Part shown: in pieces, positions 23,261 through 34,123 of the stretch | Numbering within the stretch: the first letter of the stretch is position 1 | How the letters are laid out: every line of letters starts with the position of its first letter | Origin: Magnolia sinica | Lineage: Eukaryota > Streptophyta > Magnoliopsida > Magnoliales > Magnoliaceae | Length of the DNA stretch: 64,000 nucleotides | Reading direction: 5' to 3' | NCBI RefSeq assembly: GCF_029962835.1 | Contig: NC_080582.1 | Coordinates: forward strand, 26,234,032-26,298,031 | The notes under the pieces: generated by a model | The model's input: the letters and a program-made list of their open reading frames with translations, nothing else | Told to the model about the DNA's origin: nothing | Database searches by the model: none | Program-made: the position numbers and the translations under genes

Positions 23261-23812
23261 CTACTGAAGTGCTTCGATCAACCCGTAAAAGTTTCCGTGC
23301 CTCTGCGCTCTCAAAACCACGAGTGCCCCCTTTGTTACTTTAAGAACACAATTGATGCCGGTGAACTTGTACCCTATAGTCTTGAGTGCATCAAGAGAAA
23401 TTAAACTCTTCTTCATATTACGAACGTGCTTGACATCAGTCGAGGTACTCTCCATCCCATCAAACATCTTGATATGTACCGTACCAATTGCCACAACATT
23501 ATAGGCATTGTCATTGCCTATAAAGACTTGTCCACCATCGCACTCTCTGTAACTGGCAAACCAACTTTGTTGAGGAGTAATGTGATATGACGCCCCTGTG
23601 TTAAGGATCCACTCATCCTTACGATCATCGTACAAGTGTCTAATCATAGACACTGACAACACATCACCTGTGCTTGTCTCTTCATCGAATGTGACAATAT
23701 TGGCCTCCTTAGAAGAAGTTGCCGACTTTTCTTTCTTCGCTTTAGGATTTTTACAATCCTTCTTCATGTGTCCAGTCATCCCACAGTTCTAGTGCTCTAA
23801 TTTTCCTTTGCC
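23261..23812 (-). pseudogene. Ty1/copia zinc knuckle and protease with Asp-to-Asn change
   Basis: Reads from a zinc knuckle (the GHMKKDCKNPKAKKEK half is visible at about 23760) into the protease. The active-site region is WILNTGASYHITP at about 23590, where the catalytic Asp of the D-[ST]-G motif is Asn. The 172-codon frame is otherwise open through the linker to the pre-integrase region. The substitution alone should abolish protease activity if it is not a sequencing error. Confidence 0.85.
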
Positions 23813-24464
23813 CTTGCCTTTGGATTTGAATTTGGTCTTGAAAATCATGTACCTCGCTCAGTATTCCTACCTCTCGTAAGCAGTGCATCAGAAGATGTCC
23901 CTATGCCATCGTTTATCTTTCTCATGGCCTTCTTTCAGAGGGATGAGATAACAGTGTACACATTTAGAGATTTATTATTGGTGCACGATGAGTCCCTAAA
24001 TGACTCATATGATGTCGGTAGAGAATTTAATAACATACATGCCTGATCTTCATCTTTGATCGCTTTCTCCATATCTAGCAACTTGCAAATCAACTTATTA
24101 AAACTATCGATGTGCACCTCCACATCTCCACCTTCTGCCATCATGAAGTTGAACAATTGTATCTTCAAGTGTAGGCGATTCTCAGTGGACTTTTTAGCAT
24201 AAAAATTCTCTAACTTTGCCCACAAACTCGCTGCAGTTTTCTCCTTCAAGACATTATAGAGGACCTCATCTATGAGACACAAATAGATAGGGGATAAGGC
24301 GTTGTTATCAAGAATATTCTATTCTTCGTCACTTATAGACAGTGGTCGCTCCTCAAGAGCCCTATTTTCGCCTTACTTAGTTAATAAGCTAATCATCTTA
24401 ACCTTCATAACTCAAAATTATTTTTTCCTAAGTACTTTTCAATATTAAACTTAGTATTTTCCAT
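23813..24464 (-). pseudogene. Ty1/copia gag
   Basis: The start codon is at 24464 (ATGGAAAATACTAAGTTTAA), about 45 bp inside the primer site, as is common for copia gag. Early stops follow. The conserved middle is open at 23935-24282: LYNVLKEKTAASLWAKLE, ENRLHLKIQLFNFMMAEG, IDSFNKLICKLL and LLNSLPTSYESF. This is the copia gag (UBN2-type) pattern. Confidence 0.85.
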
Positions 24465-24506
24465 TGAGACTAATCCTTCAAATTCAAGCATGCACCCCAA
24501 CGTTAG

Positions 24507-24518
24507 TTCTGATACCAC
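24507..24518 (-). other. Copia primer binding site (initiator tRNA-Met)
   Basis: The minus strand reads TGGTATCAGAAC just inside the LTR. It differs from the classic TGGTATCAGAGC at one position, pairs with the 3' end of initiator tRNA-Met, and sets the element's orientation. Confidence 0.9.
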
Positions 24519-24519
24519 T

Positions 24520-25137
24520 TGTTGGGGGAACGGCGGAAGCACACAAAGATGGATCTAGGATAGCAATCCAATGGGACCAAGCAAAAGGAAGAAGAACACA
24601 AGGCTTTAACATGGAAAAACCCTTTCGAAAAAAAACCATGGCATAAAGCGACAGATAATTACTATGAAAGCAAAAATTACAAAGAGAAAAGCCTTACCCG
24701 ATTCGAACAATCCTCGAATCTCACCCTTACTACACCCCTTTGAAACCTTAAGATGACATAAAAACTATTAGAATCCCTCCCAATCCCGTTTACACCCATA
24801 TATATAGCTTTGGAAAGAATCCCAAATGAAATCGAAAATAAATTTCGCAAATTCGGTGGATCTGCAAAATTCTGCATGAAAATGTTCAATGTCATTGAAC
24901 ACCCTTCGATGGAATCGAACAATGAACAAAAACTATCCAGCGACAAGACATGGTTTTTTCGAAAATTGTCGATTGCTCGGCCCAGCTTCAATGACATCGA
25001 AAAATGGCACCAATATGTCCAGCAACCAATAGAGGAAATTCGGGAAATACTTAATGGCATCAAGTTGACTTCGATGACATCGAAACTGTCATCGACAAAC
25101 TATTGATTTAACAGATTTAAGACATCTATCAACAACA
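24520..25137 (-). repeat. 5' LTR of the minus-strand copia element (approximate outer edge)
   Basis: Plus-strand start TGTTGGGGGAACGG abuts the primer site. The outer edge is placed at ATCAACAACA (about 25137), because LTRs end in CA and mirror TGTTG. Length is about 618 bp. No 3' LTR was found left of the RNase H remnant, so the outer edge cannot be checked by alignment here. Confidence 0.6.
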
Positions 25138-26175
25138 TATACATCATCCATCATACAAACATATTGCATTGTCGATCTTAGGGGCCCTCCCTAGAAGAAA
25201 CGTCAATCCAGGTAGATCATTACCAGATGTGGGCTATGCCCAAGCCTACCCAACGGGTGGATGCAGGTTGATGATCTCCAACCCAAGCAAATGGATAATC
25301 ATCTCATCCGATGCATTCATACACCATTTGCATCCATATCATTCTGCATATTTTATTTATATTATATTTTAATTTCAATAAGCATGAACCATGTTGGGTT
25401 TTCTCACTAAGTCTAGCCATCGTACATTTTTATTGATGGAAAAACCATACAGATGAGCAATTAGTTAATGAGTTAACACTTGAACAAGAAGTTGTGGTTG
25501 AATTAGTGCACGACCCATGTGAGACGTGGCTATATTTATTAGAAAAGGGACTGACTGCATTTGGACCATTTCTAATTATTTAATTAGAATTTTACTTGTT
25601 ATGATAGTATAATTCATATATAATGAATAATGGTATTAGTTATAGGATTTTAAGCATTCGATTGGTTTTATTTAATTAAACTATTCTAGGTTTGTAGCAA
25701 ATACTCATTGGTAAGTTATATTGATTGACAAATGGTGCCTAATTTATGTTGATTGAATGTTTATGGATGTCGAGAATGGACATATATTGGTGTTTAAATC
25801 ATTTTATGTGAATGATTGTGAATAGACCTGATTGGAATGTAAAATGAATATTACTTTTGCATCTGAATAATCTTATGATGGAATGAGTTATGTATGCAAT
25901 GTACGAGTTATGACTCGAAACTCGGGTCTGAGGGTGTACACTCTATACTCAAATTTTGGGATATGACAGTTACTCTCATAACAATTAACTACCCCAGTTG
26001 TATAACTAATATATGATATAGTATAAAGCATAATATACATTAAACTATCAACTACACTTGCATTATTGAGGATAATTAATTTCTCAGTGTCATTTTAAAG
26101 ACACGACTCCCTGTATAGTTTGGTAATATTCTCTATAGGAATTTAAAACATGTTTCAAGTTTACCATCCTAAACC
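25138..26175. other. Unassigned stretch between two copia elements
   Basis: Contains a segment near 25200-25300 (GTGGGCTATGCCCAAGCC) and ends near 25970 with CTCGGGTCTGAGGGTG followed by GGGATATGACA. The latter resembles a mutated mirror of the TGTCACGCCCC repeat start at 4889, so this may be the right end of a related repeat. No coding signal. Confidence 0.35.
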
Positions 26176-27510
26176 ACTATAATAATTTTTTTAATGTAGG
26201 CAACTTGAGATAAGCCCAAGAACCTATTGGGCCAATTCCAGAGGTCCTTTTACCTTAAGAATAAAGTATGCTTCACCAAAATCTATCATCTCAAATTTCG
26301 AGAAAAAACAACATTTAATCCTCTTCAATAATCGCATATATTTCCAGCTAGTAAGATGTCATCTATGTAAAGAGATAGTATCAGAAAAGATCTTATAATT
26401 TTCTTCATTCATTGAAAACCTAAAGTTGGTGATAGCTAAGTAAAACCTCATTTATTACTACTTTGAAGATTTTTTCACTTTATAGATAGATTTTAACAAC
26501 TTGTAGATTTTCTTTGAGCTCTTTTTTATCGACATCACACTAGTTATTGTACATATATTCCATCATCTATATCACTATTTAAGAATGCGAACTTTGTTAT
26601 CCGGGTCTAAACTTATGATAATGGATAAAACCGTGCAGATTTAGAAGAATTTTGTAATGGGTGAAAATATCTCCTCATAATGAACGCCTTCACATTGTTG
26701 AAACCTTTAACAATTAATCATGCTTTGCACTTTCTCACAGTACCATATGCTTTTCTCTCCATTTTGAGCACATTTATTCCCAATCGCTTCATAATTAGGT
26801 GGTAGATTTACAAATTTTTACACTTGATTTTTCTTCATGGAGGTGATCGCCTCATCTAAAGCAGTTACATAGTAAACCAAATTTGCATAGTGGAGACAAC
26901 AATGCATTATGATATGAGTATGAGGTTCATCATTATTAGACATAATGCAAGAGTATACTTCACACTTGATTGAAAGTATCTTTGGGAAATTAATTCTCTT
27001 TTGCTTCGAAGTAATTCAGGAGCCTATTAAGGTATACTCGCACTGTATTAATGAAGCATGGGAGCATCTCTATTGTGAGAAGCAGAGTGTTTAATCTCTT
27101 AAGAAACTTCAAAGATTTCAAAAGGATTTATCTCAAATTTCTGATTCTTTTAACTGGATATCTATCTTCAATGAAGGTTACATCCTGCGATTCTATTTAA
27201 GTCCATCATCCACTATTCTCATGAACTATAACGTATACCTTTGGATGCATAAGGTACTTAATGAATATGCACTCAGTATTTTTACCACCAAGCTTACGTC
27301 TATGAGAAGTGGGCAAGAAAACATATCCCAGAGATCCCCAAGGGCATAAGCCGGCTAGAGAAGGAATCCTCATACTCTACATCTCATATGGGGTCTCGAG
27401 AACAGATTTAGATATGACTCTACTAAGAACGCAGATAGCTTCAAACAACACATCTCCACATAATATGGTAGAGATATTAGCATTTGTCATCATCGATTTA
27501 ACCAATTCCA
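26176..27510 (-). pseudogene. Second, heavily decayed Ty1/copia pol fragment
   Basis: Minus-strand matches in pieces: LGSLGYVF, KLGGKNTECIFIKYL and SQDVTFIEDRYP (integrase C-terminal zone, about 27130-27400); EAITSMKKNQ (about 26850), the start of RT; and LYIDDILLAGN (about 26350), the polymerase YxDD site. Every piece is separated by stops or frameshifts. It lies outside the 5' LTR of the first copia element, so it is a separate and older insertion. No LTR recognised. Confidence 0.7.
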
Positions 27511-27518
27511 ACAATATT

Positions 27519-28690
27519 TTATAATTCTATTCCATCTCTTAAACAAATTTGTATGATTTTGTATGCTGCATGGAACCTCCTCGCCTTACAAAAACAATAC
27601 AGCAACGACGAGCACATGAATGAATCTATCAACTTCATCCTATCAAATAGTTTGAATGCAAAGTCCAAGTGACCTACCTTGCATAACCTATGGATCAAGC
27701 AATTGGTAGCCACCACGTTAGTTAGAAGCTGCTCATCTCCATATACTACAAGTGACCGATGGTTGCATCTATGTCACTGGTCTTACACAACCCATCAACC
27801 AAGATCATACGCATTTACTCATCGTAAAAATAAAAAAATTTAAAAAAAAAAAAAAATCCACTCTTTTCTATCTCATCAAGCAACTTGAACATAGCATCCA
27901 ACTTACCCTCTTTGCAATACACATTAGTGGGTAGGTTGTACGCCACCATATCCAGTCCAGTCCCTTCTCTAACCATCTCCTTAGTCCACTCCAATCTCTA
28001 ACCATCTCCTTAATGCAAGTGCTGGCCTTCCCAACTTCGCCAACGCTCACCGTACAATACACAAATGAGTCGCGAGCATACCATCTGCTATTCATCTATG
28101 AAAAGATCTAAAACCCTTACTCAACCTTACCCAATTAAAAGCAACACTTCATGATCGTCGTATATGTCACAACATTCGAAGCATGTCCTGACTCCCAGAG
28201 CTCCTTGAGGATCCTCCTCGCTTGGCCCAACCTCCCCAACTTACAAAGCCCATCAATGAGTGTATCACACCTTACAATTCCCGAAACGAACCCCAACTCA
28301 TCCCTATTCCTAAATAACTTAAGTGCTTTGCTGCATTCTTGGTCTTACAAAGATAGTTAATTATCATATTAAACATCGTCGAAGATGGCGATAAATTCCT
28401 TATGACCATTTCAAGAAACACCATGTAAGCCTCTTCGAGCCGTCCTGCACTAAAAAAGCAGTGCATCAGAGTGTTATAACTCAAGACATTGGGGAGGATA
28501 CCTGTCTGAAGAATTTCATCGAATAGGTTGAGGGGCCTTACTGGTAAGAAATGCAAAGTGACACATACGATTAGAGAATTGTAAGTCACAACATCAGGCT
28601 CGATGCCTGGTTCCTGCATCTTAGAGAAAACGTTGTGGGTGGTGTCGACACTGAGAGGTTGGCATACGCAGCGATCGACATGCAGTAGGT
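27519..28690 (-). pseudogene. Pentatricopeptide repeat (PPR) pseudogene
   Basis: Minus-strand frames carry degenerate 35-residue PPR units: GIEPDVVTYNSLI, GILPNVLSYNTLMHCFFSAG and LEEAYMVFLEMVIRNLSP (28272-28700); GLDMVAYNLPTNVYCKEG and KLDAMFKLLDE (about 27880-27980); and NCLIHRLCKVGHLDFAFKLF (27519-27716). PPR proteins bind organellar RNA in plants. There is no continuous frame, and stops and frame changes separate the groups. There is also no clear start with a targeting peptide. The left part ends against the decayed copia and the right part against the MITE nest at 28735, so both ends look truncated. P-class units are the most likely type. Confidence 0.8.
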
Positions 28691-28734
28691 GAGGACCGAA
28701 CCGAATTCCATCGATTAGTATGTACATATTAAGA

Positions 28735-28822
28735 AGTGGATTGCATACTAAGTAAACTTTGTGGGGCCCATGGCGATATGTGTCTCATCCACGTTGTCCA
28801 TCCATTTGACCTAATCCTTTTA
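28735..28822. mobile_element. Left fragment of a GGATTGCATACT foldback MITE (outermost of a nest)
   Basis: GGATTGCATACTAAGTAAAC then GTGGGGCCCATGG is the same left end as the complete MITE at 32929. The body breaks off at about 28822, where another MITE begins, and seems to resume at about 30019 (TGCATGAGCATAAATTAAAG, then GGACCACACCATAGGAAA). Confidence 0.75.
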
Positions 28823-30009
28823 GGAAGCAGATTGGCTGGTGTACCACACACCACCGACGTGGCCAGGGGTGTACACCGAGTTAAACCAAGTCGAGCTGGC
28901 CTCAGCTCGACTCAGCTCGACCACTAGCTGACCTCGACTCAAACTCAGCTCGACTCAGTCCTCGAGCCTGACTGGCCAACTCGGCTCGGTTCAGTTAATA
29001 GCTCAGGTTAGTTCGAGCCAAAATTGAGCCTCTGCGCCATTTTCACAAACACATGCCATGCACTTTCAATTTCTCACTATATGTAAAACAACAGCAAGTA
29101 TTTCATCAAACACCTTATAGGCAACATCAAAATCAAGAAAAAATGGTATTTGTTTCATATACATACATTCCTTGCCACTAGCTGACACTTCATTGAGTCA
29201 TTTCATCAAACACTTGGTGAGCAACATCAATATCAAAGTAATCGAGTCACCGAACTAGTTCGATCCGAGTTCGATTCGAGTTAAGGTTCGATCCGAGTCG
29301 AGTTGAGCTCAGGCAAGTTCGAACTCGATTTGAAATTTTTTTGAGCTAAAAAAATTAGCTCAACTCGGCTCGAACTTAGCTTCGAAACGAGTCGAATCAA
29401 TCTTTTTCGAGTCGAGTCGAGCGAGCTAACCGAGCTAACTCGGTTCGTGTACACCCCACATGGCTGGTGTGGGTATGTGTCGTGCGAAGACTAGTGTTGA
29501 TGCCCCTCAGGCTCCAAGTTGTATGAACCGTTCAAAGGAGATCAAAGTTACATGGCCCCTCAATGATGTAATTATTATATCCACATCATTCATCCAATTG
29601 GTGAGATCATCATATCCGAAGCTCAAGTGGACCACACCACAAATCGCAGTGGGGATAATGATTCTCACTGTTAAAATAATCGTAGGGCCCACCATAACAT
29701 TTATTTTCCATCCAATCTATTCACAAGGTCACACATACTTGGACGAAGAAGGAAAACAAATGTCATATTGATCCAAATTTTCTGTGATGCCCAAAAGGGT
29801 TTCAATGGAATCCCCCGCTATTTTTTGGAGTGTGGTCCACTTGGTCTTTGGATTTGTCTTATTTTTCAGCTCAAGCCTTACTACGCGCTTGCCAAATGGA
29901 TCTACAATTTAGTTATAACATATACCTCATGATAGGACCCACGAAACTTGGTGATGTCACCACACACTAGCTAGGTCGTGGTGTGTGGTACAACAACTAA
30001 TCCACTTTG
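28823..30009. mobile_element. Middle MITE of the nest, termini GATTGGCTGGTGTACCACAC
   Basis: The left end (AGATTGGCTGGTGTACCACA) mirrors the right end, read in reverse as GGATTAGTTGTTGTACCACA. Flanks ATCCTTTTA and TTTGTTTTA are a weak 9-bp match, consistent with a Mutator-like target duplication. The body (29500-29950) has the common GGACCACACCA ... GTGTGGTCCACTTGG foldback core. It is split by the hAT MITE at 28865-29457. Confidence 0.75.
28865..29457. mobile_element. Innermost hAT MITE of the nest, termini AGGGGTGTACAC
   Basis: 593 bp. Left end AGGGGTGTACACCGAG; the right end in reverse reads GGGGTGTACACGAACCGAG. Flanking octamers ACGTGGCC and ACATGGCT agree at six of eight positions. The interior is full of CGAGTCGAG and CTCGACTC repeats, as in a common plant hAT MITE group. 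No coding capacity. Confidence 0.85.
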
Positions 30010-30018
30010 TTTGTTTTA

Positions 30019-30435
30019 ATGCATGAGCATAAATTAAAGTATATCTAATGTTCAAAAGGACCACACCATAGGAAATAGTATCTACCAAAAAAAGTGAACA
30101 AATGCAAGGGACTATGAGAGTTTTTCGCTACAAATATAGACCATTGCTAAATTGCTGCAACTTTAATCCCATCATAATTTGTTAGAGTTTGATGGTCTCC
30201 TAAGAGCCTCTGTAGGCCCACCACAATATTTTATCTAAGTCATCCATTCATTTGACAGTTCATTTTATGGCATGAGACTAGAAAAGGAGGCAGGTGGAAG
30301 GCTCAAGTGGACCATACCATAGGAAACGGTAGATATCAATATCTCTACCGTTTATCTTTGGTGTGGTCTACTTGGGACTTCGATCCGCCTCCTTTTTTAA
30401 AACATGCCTTATAACTAGATTTAAAAATGAATGGA
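30019..30435. mobile_element. Right part of the outer MITE, with a long hairpin
   Basis: Carries core motifs (GGACCACACCATAGGAAA at 30058, TAGGCCCACCACAATA at about 30210). Positions 30282-30396 form a foldback around AGATATCAATATCT: the left arm GGAGGC ... CTCAAGTGGACCATACC pairs with the right arm GGTGTGGTCTACTTGGGA ... GCCTCC. Confidence 0.6.
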
Positions 30436-31990
30436 CGGATTGGATAAACTTGATTGCTTGCCTCCAAGTGTAGAGGTTCGTAAGTAGTATCCCGTGAATA
30501 CAGGGTCGATCCCACATGGAGATGAATTGTGAGAAGAAAAAAATAATCAAATATAAAACAAACTAAGTAATAAAAATTAATCTGATGATTTGATTTTGGG
30601 ATTTTTGAATGGATGTAATTCAACTGAATAAAATAACACCCAAGCTTCAAAGTTCCACACATAGGTTAATGTTCCAAAATCATGATGACTTGGATAACAC
30701 AACTAGGATCTGAGCACTATGGTGAGCCTAATCGGAAAATAAAACAGTTTAAATATTTTAATAAATGATATAAAAAATTAGAAAATAATGGATTTGCACC
30801 ATTGACATATATTCTCAAGCGCCAGTGATTTTAAGTATTTAATATCTATACGATAATGAATATCAAAGAAATATAACAAGTTGAGAACATCTCCTATTTG
30901 GGAAATCTGATTGATCTAGGGTAAGCCTATCCATCAATGTGGATCTCATATGATGGAAACATATGGATCTCACAAGAGGATAAAAAACAAAACCTAAATA
31001 ATAGATAACATGCATACACCATTCTTCTCATCATTAAAACAATCAATCATCATAAGTTAAAGAAATATTAAACCCATGTGCTTCCCTTCTAGCTTGGGCT
31101 AAAGGGAACTTAAAAAAATATAATTAAATTGCAGAAATAAAAAGCAACAAGAAATATTACACCATTCTTCTCATCATTAAAACAATCAATCATCATAAGT
31201 TAAAGAAATATTACACCATTCTTCTCATCATTAAAACAATCAATCATCATAAGTTAAAGAAATATTAAACCCATGTGCTTCCCTTCTAGCTTGGGCTAAA
31301 GGGAACTTAAAAAAATATAATTAAATTGCAGAAATAAAAAGCAACAAGAAATAAAGAAAAAATTGCAAATAGAAAAGATCTAAAAGGAAAGAAACAACTT
31401 ATAAAGCTTTAATAAAACTAAAAACTTTTTAAAAACCCCAAATTTTGCTCTTGAATGCTTCTAATGATCTTTAAGAATGCCCTAGGAGGCCCTATTTAGA
31501 AGTAGGGAACTCTAATTTTCGTACAAAGTTGAAAACCCTAGAAAACGCCTCAAATATACGTATTTTTTCAAAATAGACTTCTCGCTGCATAGTTCATTTA
31601 AAACAGACTTCTTGTTGCGTAGTTTTCTAAAATAGACTTCAGAGCTTTAGAATACACTTTTCAGGACGATTTCAGGATTCTTCACTTCAAATCTTCGATT
31701 CTTTTCATTCCTCACTTGGTTTTCTTGGATCTTTGGCATGTGAATTCTTCAATCTTGGTTTCCTAAGATCCATCCCTTGCCTTGGTATTTTTTAGCATCA
31801 AATTCTTACTTTTTAGCACCCTTTTTCAATCCAAGCTCTTAAATTCACCTTGCAACACATACATGAGTAAAATAGAATATTAAGATGATTTATGTTCATA
31901 AAACCAACATATAAATGAGAAAAATTATGCAATATTTGAGTCTCAACAAAACCACATACATCACGATGGCCCCACGAGCCCCTGACATGA
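30436..31990. mobile_element. AT-rich retrotransposon-like repeat with internal duplications
   Basis: Begins near GCTTGCCTCCAAGTGTAGAG, followed by GTGAATACAGGGTCGATCCC, a leader-like signature I recall from noncoding parts of plant LTR elements. The rest is AT-rich and noncoding. The block at 31015-31353 is built of repeated segments in the order A-B-A-A-B. Boundaries and class are uncertain. Confidence 0.4.
31015..31353. repeat. A-B-A-A-B duplication block (A 54 bp, B about 89 bp)
   Basis: A (starts TACACCATTCTTCTC) occurs at 31015, 31158 and 31212. B (starts AAACCCATGTGCTTCC) occurs at about 31069 and 31266. Copies look identical or nearly so by eye. One A-B duplication plus an extra tandem A explains the order. 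Confidence 0.9.
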
Positions 31991-31998
31991 TCAGCTAC

Positions 31999-32219
31999 TA
32001 GAGCTGGGCATTGGACCGAGTCGGATTGAATTGGGTCCAACCCGATCCTATCCGAAATCTCATTTGTCTAACCCGAATTCGATCTGTTCCAGGACCGAGT
32101 CCTGGTCAACATACTCAAACCGTACCGAATGGTACAGTTCCTTATCTGATCCGAGTCCGACTCGGTCCAGAAAATCGAGTCGGATCGGTTTGGGCACGGC
32201 ACAGTTCGGTGCATACCTA
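31999..32219. mobile_element. Short hAT-type MITE fragment (TAGAGCTGGGCA end)
   Basis: Left end TAGAGCTGGGCATTGG matches the MITE at 20963. The right end in reverse reads TTAGGTATGCACCGAAC, a poor match. The interior is rich in GAGTCGGATCGG-type repeats. No clean target duplication was seen. Confidence 0.55.
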
Positions 32220-32928
32220 ACATACAGTTAATCAAATTAGTCCGTCCATATCATGGGTCCAATTTAGATGTCCCCACGGAGGAAAATTTATGGTTATTAG
32301 ATGATTTGAAAATATACTTGTTCCATATTTAATTTGACGGTTAAAAATTAATTCAAGGCTAGCTATCAAAGAATCAGAGGTTAAGATTTTGCTTAGCCGA
32401 TCTAAGTTTTAGATCGTGAGTCTGCGATGTATTCCATTGTTCAACGTCTGCGTATCAAGTGATGTACGCTGCCTGAGTATCATATATGATATAACCCTTG
32501 TGCTAGGATCCATCCTAATGTACTATGGCAGGAAACTTCGAGACTTTATCCGTTGAATAGATATCATCTTCAATGGTCCGAACCATTTAAAAGATATGAA
32601 TAACTCGTTATGAGATATATCCATTAAAAAATAAATAAATAACTAAAGATATCATCCATGTTCAAATGAAAAGAGAAACAGTCTAAGGTTGAACTGTTCC
32701 GATGTAAATTTTTTGTTTCTTGCGGTTCATCATTCCCATATGAGTAACATCATATAAACGGTTCGGATACAGAAAATACGCATGCAGATTGAAATATCAA
32801 AACCCGCGATGTATAATTATGATACGTAGACATGTATAGAACGAAATGACAGGCCAGTTGTTGGTGAGAGAACGGGGTGAAGTTGCAGAAGAGATCTCAT
32901 GATGAGATTACCCATCCCTAGTCCCTAT
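32220..32928. other. Noncoding stretch, nothing recognised
   Basis: No coding signal, repeat unit or inverted repeat stood out here. Confidence 0.4.
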
Positions 32929-33471
32929 GAAATTGGATTGCGTACTCAGTTACTCAGTATGATAAGCTTATCGTACTCAGTAAACTATGTCGGGCCCACC
33001 ATGAATGAATGTGGTTTATCCACGCCGTCCATCCATTTTTTAAGATCATTTTAAGTGTTCAGCCCAAAATTGAAGCATATTCACATTTCAAGTGGACCAT
33101 ACCATAGGAAACAGGGGAAGTATTGATTTCCACGGTTGAAACCTTTCTAAAGCCCACAGTGATGTTTATTTGTCATCCAACCTGTTAATAATATAAAAAA
33201 GACATGGATGAAGGGAAAGAATAAATATCAGCTTGATAGAAAACTTCTGTGGGCCCCACGAACTTTTCAATAGTAAAAGTTCAATTCACACTGTTTCCAT
33301 TGGTGTGGTCCACTTGAGATTTGTATAGGATTTATTTTTGTGCTAAATGACTAAAATTATCTGATAAAATGGATGAACGTAGTGGATAAATTGCATGAAT
33401 GACGGTGGGTCCCACAGAGTTTACTCAGTAGGCTTAGGATATTGAGTTACTCAGTACGCAATCCGCTTTCC
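32929..33471. mobile_element. Complete Mutator-like foldback MITE with 9-bp target duplication
   Basis: 543 bp. The left terminus GAAATTGGATTGCGTACT mirrors the right terminus, read in reverse as GGAAAGCGGATTGCGTACT. The inverted repeat extends about 60 bp through ACTCAGTAAAC to the GGGCCCACC box. AGTCCCTAT flanks both ends (32920-32928 and 33472-33480); the match could extend to 11 bp. Nine bases is the Mutator-type duplication length. The body is a long imperfect palindrome (AAGTGGACCATACCATAGGA against TTGGTGTGGTCCACTTGAGA). It has no transposase. Confidence 0.92.
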
Positions 33472-33639
33472 AGTCCCTATGATTACGATTTCCCTACATT
33501 TATTGCTGGAGTAGACATTGTCTGCTTACTTCGCTCCCCTGTCAGACGTGTGACATCTGAGCTGTTCAGGAATCATGACTGTCTGATCATCTGTTGGTGG
33601 ACAGGTACATATGGACATGTGCATATGTAGACCGTTTGT

Positions 33640-34022
33640 CATTCTGTGTTTCATCCATTCTGTCCATCCATTCTTTCAGATCATTTTATGATATGAGCCC
33701 AAAAATTAGTTTGATCCAGATCTCAAGTGGACCACACAGTGTTGATTGAACGCCCACCATTAAAAACTTCTTGGGCCACGAAAGTTTTGGATCAAGCTGA
33801 AATATATTTTTTCCCTTCATCCAAGTCTGTATGACATAATCAGCAGGCTAGATGTCAAATAACCATTAAAATGGCCCTACGATTTTTTAATGGTGGAAAT
33901 TCAATCACTACTTTGTCCCATGGTGTGGTCCACCTGAGATTTAGATCTACCTCATTTTTGGGATAAAGCCCTAAAATTATCTTTCAAAATGGATGGATGG
34001 CATGGATAAGTCATGGTGGGGT
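33640..34022. mobile_element. Foldback MITE core copy without recognisable tips
   Basis: Shares the body with the copies at 32929 and 34745: GTCCATCCATTC, AAGTGGACCACAC, CGCCCACCATTAAAAACTT, TTAATGGTGGAAATTCAATC and GTGTGGTCCACCTGAGA, ending at GGTGGGGTCC. It lies immediately downstream of exon 1 of the subunit e gene, inside its predicted first intron. Confidence 0.7.
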
Positions 34023-34123
34023 CCAAGAATTAATCAGTCAATCGTCACTTTTCATGCATTCCGCATTCAAAAAATCAAAACGAAATGAAATAAAATGGAA
34101 TTGGAGAGAGGCAGTCGACATAC

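Noticed and set aside
27800-34123. Exon 2 of the V-ATPase subunit e gene
   Set aside because: I looked on the minus strand for the CCWMMW and LAQMKP regions and found no match; not claimed.
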